64,000 bases of DNA, taken from positions 18,315-82,314 of the forward strand of contig NZ_WUAF01000016.1 in the NCBI RefSeq assembly GCF_009800965.1, written 5' to 3'. How positions within the stretch are numbered: position 1 is the stretch's first letter; every line of letters starts with the position of its first letter. The DNA is from Cognatazoarcus halotolerans. GTDB lineage: Bacteria; Pseudomonadota; Gammaproteobacteria; Burkholderiales; Rhodocyclaceae. Under the pieces are notes generated by a model. The model saw nothing but the letters and a program-made list of their open reading frames with translations. It had not been told where the DNA came from and ran no database searches. The translations under genes and the position numbers were made by a program. Below are positions 60,808-64,000 of the stretch, piece by piece.

Positions 60808-62123
60808 GTAATGCGGCCGAGTTCGCCACTCCTGCACTGCCTACCGACCCACGCGGGACAATCCTGGCAGGATTCGCTGTGATATTGCTGTTTATCGCAA
60901 TTTTCATCGGATGGGCATCACTGGCGCCTCTCGCGGAAGCTGTCGTTGCCAGCGGGTCGATAAAGGTCGATTCGAGTCGGAAGCAGATACAGCATCTGGA
61001 CGGCGGAATAGTGAAAGAAATATTGGTCCGAGACGGCGACCGAGTGCACCAAGGGGATGTCTTGGTGCGGCTTGACGAAACAAGAGCTGCCGCGACCGTA
61101 GCAATTCTAAGAGATGGTTACGACGCTGCTATCGCGCAAGAAGCGCGTTTGCTTGCTGAGCGCGATCAAACCGAAACGCTTGTTTTTCCCGACGCTCTGA
61201 CAGGGCGCGGTGACGAAGTCAAAGTTTCAAGCATCATGAAGTCTCAGCGCACGCTCTGGGAAGCGCGTCGTAGTGAGTTGCATGGCGAGGTCCAGATCAT
61301 CCAGAAGCAAGTGCGTCAACTGCGCGATGATATTGCCGGATACCGAGAGCAGATTGCGGCAAAGCAGCGAGAGCTTTCATTCGTCGACGATGAACTCAAG
61401 AGCATGCGCTTGCTTCGAGAGAAAGGCATGGTGGGCAAGCAGCATCTGCTTGAACTGGAGCGCGAGATCGCAAAGCTCGAAGGAGAACGTGCGGAGTTGA
61501 AGTCCCGGATCAGTTCCGCCGAGACAGAGATCTCGCGCAAGGAACTGGAAATCTTCCAGGTGGGGAAGACTTTTCATCAAGGGGTGGTCAACGAACTCAA
61601 GCAGGTCCAGTCCACCACTCTCGATCTACGTGAGCGATTAAACGCAGCGGAACACGTGTTTGGCCAAACCGAAATGCGTGCCCCTGTGGACGGGATTGTC
61701 GTTGGCAGTGGCGTACATACCATCGGTGGGGTGGTATCGCCAGGCGCTACGTTGCTCGAGATCGTCCCGGCAAACGACAAGTTGATCGTAGAGGCCAAAA
61801 TCAACCCGCAAGATATCGACAAGGTCGTCGCCGGATTGCCGGCGGCAATCAAATTGACAGCGTTCAATCAGCGCACGACCCCCGAGTTAAACGGTGAATT
61901 GCGCTACGTGTCGGCCGACGTGCTCCAAGACCCTCAGAGCAAATCGTTCTACTACGTTGCGCGAATCGAAGTTCCAGAGGAAGAAGTTGCACGACTTGGA
62001 GACAAACAACTGCAGCCTGGGATGGTCGCTGAAGTATTTGTGCGAACTGGCGAAAGGACAATGGCGGAGTACTTGCTGCAGCCGTTACGAAATAGTTTCC
62101 GCCGGGCCTGGTTGGAAGAGTAA
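60804..62123 (+). CDS. type I secretion membrane-fusion protein (HlyD/PrtE family)
   Basis: A 439-residue adaptor. One N-terminal helix (about residues 22-45) is followed by a biotinyl-lipoyl-like strand pair (DGGIVKEILVRDGDRVHQGDVLVRLD), a long coiled-coil hairpin (about 95-275), the return lipoyl half RAPVDGIVVGSGVHTIGGVV (broken by turns) and a C-terminal beta-barrel. HlyD-family proteins link the inner-membrane ABC exporter to TolC. The GTG at 60804, with GGAGG seven bases upstream and a four-base overlap with the ABC stop, is preferred over ATG 60786. It completes the secretion operon. Confidence 0.9.
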   Translation: MSNAAEFATPALPTDPRGTILAGFAVILLFIAIFIGWASLAPLAEAVVASGSIKVDSSRKQIQHLDGGIVKEILVRDGDRVHQGDVLVRLDETRAAATVAILRDGYDAAIAQEARLLAERDQTETLVFPDALTGRGDEVKVSSIMKSQRTLWEARRSELHGEVQIIQKQVRQLRDDIAGYREQIAAKQRELSFVDDELKSMRLLREKGMVGKQHLLELEREIAKLEGERAELKSRISSAETEISRKELEIFQVGKTFHQGVVNELKQVQSTTLDLRERLNAAEHVFGQTEMRAPVDGIVVGSGVHTIGGVVSPGATLLEIVPANDKLIVEAKINPQDIDKVVAGLPAAIKLTAFNQRTTPELNGELRYVSADVLQDPQSKSFYYVARIEVPEEEVARLGDKQLQPGMVAEVFVRTGERTMAEYLLQPLRNSFRRAWLEE

Positions 62124-62447
62124 AGCGGCCCGTTTGTCTGCCCGTGCGACGTAACTTGAACGTAGCGCGGGGTGATCTGGATAGGTTGGTACCTAACGCC
62201 GAATTGGTGCACGTAAGTCAGCTTTCTCCCGTGGAAGCGGTCAATCAAGTGCCAAAAAGAGGGCCAGGGTGAATGTCGGCTGGTGGCCGAAAGCTCCTAT
62301 TCACTTTGAACGACAGTAACCTGCCGTTCATAGGGCAATCCCGAGCAGAAAGATTCCGGGTGTGGATTCGGTAGAGTTCGGAGGCAGGGGCAAGGCTGGT
62401 CAGTTGCTATCATCCACCGCATTCCCACCTCTCTTTTTAAAACCAAT
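62124..62447. other. gene-free interval after the secretion operon
   Basis: No gene is recognised over these 324 bases; only short frames with stops occur, and I see no clear terminator or promoter. GC content is lower than in the following repeats. Confidence 0.4.
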
Positions 62448-62702
62448 ATGTGTCGAAAACGAGCTGATCTATTCCCTTTTTCAACAGAAATGCACCGCTG
62501 GGGCAAGACTGTTGAAGTGTGCATTTACCGCATGCCTGATACAGGTTGGACTCTGTAAGTCGTGGATCAGTACAACGACTCAACTGTCTGGGACGGTGAG
62601 TTCAAAACCGATCAAGAGGCCTTCGACCTGTTCCTTGAGGAGGTCGAAGCGAAAGGTGTAGAAGCGATGATTGGCCCGGAGCCCGGATCGTCAACGCATT
62701 GA
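62448..62702 (+). pseudogene. small hypothetical gene broken by one in-frame stop codon
   Basis: One frame runs from ATG 62448 to the stop at 62700-62702 and is interrupted only by TAA at 62556-62558. The halves read continuously: EMHRWGKTVEVCIYRMPDTGWTL, stop, VVDQYNDSTVWDGEFKTDQEAFD and then FLEEVEAKGVEAMIG. The combined protein (about 83 residues) resembles a small uncharacterised family I know only by pattern (GWTLEVVD, STVW, TDQEA), in which Glu would stand where TAA is; GAA to TAA is one substitution. Coding character persists on both sides, so it is a recent pseudogene, a real read-through gene, or a sequencing error. Confidence 0.55.
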
Positions 62703-62911
62703 TATGAAGAGCCGCACAGCCGCCCGCCGGCAATGGCGAAGCCGAGCCGGCACCCCCTTCCCCTTCTGCACCGCCGAGTGCAGGCCGTGGCCGGCGGGAA
62801 TTGTCGCGTCGCTGTCTGAGCCCGCAGGGCGAGTTTCGACGCGACCCGCCGGACGCGGACGGAGCGAGGGAACCGGCGAAGCCGGCGGTGCGGCAGGGGG
62901 CGCTTCTTTAT

Positions 62912-62941
62912 CCACCTTTCTGGTCGCCACAAGAAAGGTGG
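62912..62941. repeat. palindromic intergenic repeat
   Basis: CCACCTTTCT (62912-62921) and AGAAAGGTGG (62932-62941) are perfect inverted copies with a ten-base loop. Motifs of this type (a CTTTCT-GGTCGCCAC-AGAAAG core) recur between genes in many GC-rich proteobacteria, so it is probably one copy of a dispersed family within the gene-free stretch 62703-63004. Only one copy is in this window. Confidence 0.5.
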
Positions 62942-63004
62942 TCGCCCGCCGGGGCGAAACCCGGCCAATCACCGTCAATCGGCGGCACGCGCCAAATCGA
63001 ACAG

Positions 63005-63042
63005 CAAAAAAGAAAAACCCTGGACCCCGGCGTTCGCCGGGG
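63005..63042 (-). terminator. factor-independent terminator of the ankyrin/hypothetical unit
   Basis: On the minus strand CCCCGGCG (complement of 63035-63042) and CGCCGGGG form a stem with a two-base loop (AA), followed by TCCAGGG and a U-rich tract TTTTTCTTTTTT (complement of 63006-63017). It lies 13 bases after the stop of the 63055 gene. Confidence 0.75.
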
Positions 63043-63054
63043 CGACGACGACCC

Positions 63055-63384
63055 TCAGGCCGCCACCATCAGATCGAAATGCGTCCCCAGGATCGAAATG
63101 AGATGCGCAAGGTCGATGTTTTCTTGCGACAGCGGCACCTGCGCGAGCTCGGCTTCGCCGGCTTCCGGAAAGGACAGCTCGATGCCGTAGCGGCCGCTGG
63201 CCTGGCCGTAGGTGTAGACGAAGGCCGACAGGCGCGGCTCTTCGGGGAGTTCCAGGCCGAGGCCTTGTTCGTCATCGCGCCAGCCATCCGCAACACGCAC
63301 GTCGCCACGGGCGATCGGTGGGCGCAGGCAGTCAAGCAGGCGGGTCAGGCTACGGTGCTTGGGGGTCAGGACGGATTGCGACAT
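63055..63384 (-). CDS. hypothetical protein downstream of the ankyrin gene
   Basis: A 109-residue acidic protein of unknown family, with PRLSAFVYTYGQASGRYGIELSFPEAGEAEL in the middle (split here for length by its natural turns) and a helical C-terminus NIDLAHLISILGTHFDLMVAA. The pairing with an ankyrin-repeat protein eight bases upstream is the main clue; such pairs may be partner proteins. ATG 63384 gives continuous coding character, and a longer frame to 63645 runs over the ankyrin gene and is rejected. Confidence 0.6.
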   Translation of the reverse strand: MSQSVLTPKHRSLTRLLDCLRPPIARGDVRVADGWRDDEQGLGLELPEEPRLSAFVYTYGQASGRYGIELSFPEAGEAELAQVPLSQENIDLAHLISILGTHFDLMVAA

Positions 63385-63392
63385 GGGACACC

Positions 63393-63905
63393 TCATCGAA
63401 CAGTGTGACGGAGAAGATTCAGGCATTCGCGGCTTGCCGCCAGGTGGACGGCACGGGCGTCGTCGAAATTTCTTATCAGCGGATCGGCTCCAAGCTCGAG
63501 CAGGGCCGAGACGAAATCGGGTTTGCTGGCCGAGGCGCAGTACATCAGCGCCGTCGCCCCCATGTCGTTGCGGTTGTCGAGATTGATTCCCGCGGCGGCG
63601 AGCCGGCGCAGCAGCGCGTGATTGCCCGATACGCAGGCAAGCCACACGGCGTTGTTGCCGTCCATGTTGCGCAGGTCGAGGCTCACGCCTGCAGCGATCA
63701 ACTCCGCCACCAGCGCCTCGTCGCCCAGCAGCGCGGCGCGCATCAGCGGGGTCAGGCCGTGTTCGCGGGGCGCGTCGAGGTCTTCGACATCGAAGCCGAA
63801 GCGGGCGATGAACGCGCGCAATGCGTCGCTTGGCTCCACCGCGCGTGGCGGCCGGGCGCGTGCCGCGCGGCGATGTATTGACCCAGCAAATCCTGCACAG
63901 GTCAC
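63393..63905 (-). CDS. ankyrin-repeat protein, N-terminus probably altered
   Basis: A 170-residue protein with four ankyrin units: EHGLTPLMRAALLGDEALVAELI, NNAVWLACVSGNHALLRRLAAAG, MGATALMYCASASKPDFVSALL and DDARAVHLAASRECLNLL, each with the TPLxxAA-like helix-turn-helix. Ankyrin repeats mediate protein-protein contacts. The first 25 residues are Arg/Ala-rich and not ankyrin-like, and the GTG at 63905 sits directly against the stop of the IS3 transposase. The true N-terminus has probably been lost or replaced by the insertion. A start further in is possible; none is well supported. Confidence 0.65.
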   Translation of the reverse strand: MTCAGFAGSIHRRAARARPPRAVEPSDALRAFIARFGFDVEDLDAPREHGLTPLMRAALLGDEALVAELIAAGVSLDLRNMDGNNAVWLACVSGNHALLRRLAAAGINLDNRNDMGATALMYCASASKPDFVSALLELGADPLIRNFDDARAVHLAASRECLNLLRHTVR

Positions 63906-64000
63906 GCCACTAATGTAAATGCCTGAGCGGGCGTTTTCATATCCAGGGCCTGATGCGGCCGCTGGTGGTTGTAAAACTGGATCCAGTCGCCAATGACACG
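63902..64000 (-). mobile_element. IS3-family transposase OrfB, C-terminal end (runs off right edge)
   Basis: The minus-strand frame from 64000 to the TGA at 63902-63904 reads GDWIQFYNHQRPHQALDMKTPAQAF, interrupted by no stop. The motif YNHQRPHQALxxxTPxxxF is the end of the integrase core in IS3-family OrfB transposases. The rest of the element lies beyond the window. The terminal inverted repeat should fall near 63870-63900; I could not define it without the other end. Confidence 0.85.

Overview
The window reads as a chromosomal segment of a GC-rich, respiratory betaproteobacterium, most like the Rhodocyclales (Thauera/Azoarcus/Aromatoleum group). This assignment is an inference from denitrification accessory genes, FNR- and NsrR-type control, several terminal oxidases, protein style and codon use; no marker gene such as 16S rRNA is present.

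Layout. 1-0.7 kb: the N-terminal part of a cardiolipin synthase, leaving on the left. 0.8-10 kb: nitric-oxide-reductase accessory genes norE-norF-norQ and, after a stress/two-component insert (entericidin, CHASE3 histidine kinase, two response regulators, DUF1328, CsbD), a four-gene unit ending in norD. Each of the two blocks has an FNR/DNR-type box upstream. No norB or norC is in the window. 10-13.4 kb: an OsmC protein and a DUF2868/DUF3482 GTPase pair. 13.8-18.4 kb: a non-canonical cbb3-like oxidase operon (CcoN with a CcoS-like N-terminal extension, CcoO, a monohaem CcoP-like subunit, group III truncated haemoglobin, SCO protein, membrane protein) behind an NsrR-like operator. 18.4-21.2 kb, minus strand: NsrR, an orphan Rieske protein and a sigma-54 activator with a Cys-rich PAS domain. 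21.3-24.7 kb: cydP-cydA-cydB-cydX-ybgE. Both the Rieske gene and the cyd operon have near-identical -24/-12 promoters with TGTCA-type repeats at enhancer distance. 24.7-29 kb: a metallo-beta-lactamase-fold protein, a second truncated haemoglobin, an SQR-like flavoprotein, a peroxiredoxin and a SLAC1-type channel. Together 0.8-29 kb looks like a region for coping with NO, low oxygen and possibly sulfide.

29-46.4 kb: fumarylacetoacetase-family protein, tRNA-Leu(UAG), gamma carbonic anhydrase, a SIR2-like/TIR protein adjoining an nSTAND1-like NTPase (candidate NAD-targeting defence module), intradiol dioxygenase, secreted MBL-fold protein, glutathione transferase, an ABC exporter with an AttH-type protein, an AraC regulator, a short acyl-CoA catabolic operon (SDR, acyl-CoA dehydrogenase, CaiB/BaiF transferase) and a CBS-pair protein.

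46.4-64 kb is accessory: a double-glycine leader peptide, an unknown membrane protein, a 3015-residue RTX protein with nearly identical internal duplications and an AT-richer lipase-like insert, a PEP-CTERM-like protein, a PrtD/PrtE-type type I secretion pair, a small gene broken by one stop codon, hairpin repeats, an ankyrin/hypothetical pair, and the 3' end of an IS3-family transposase at the right edge.
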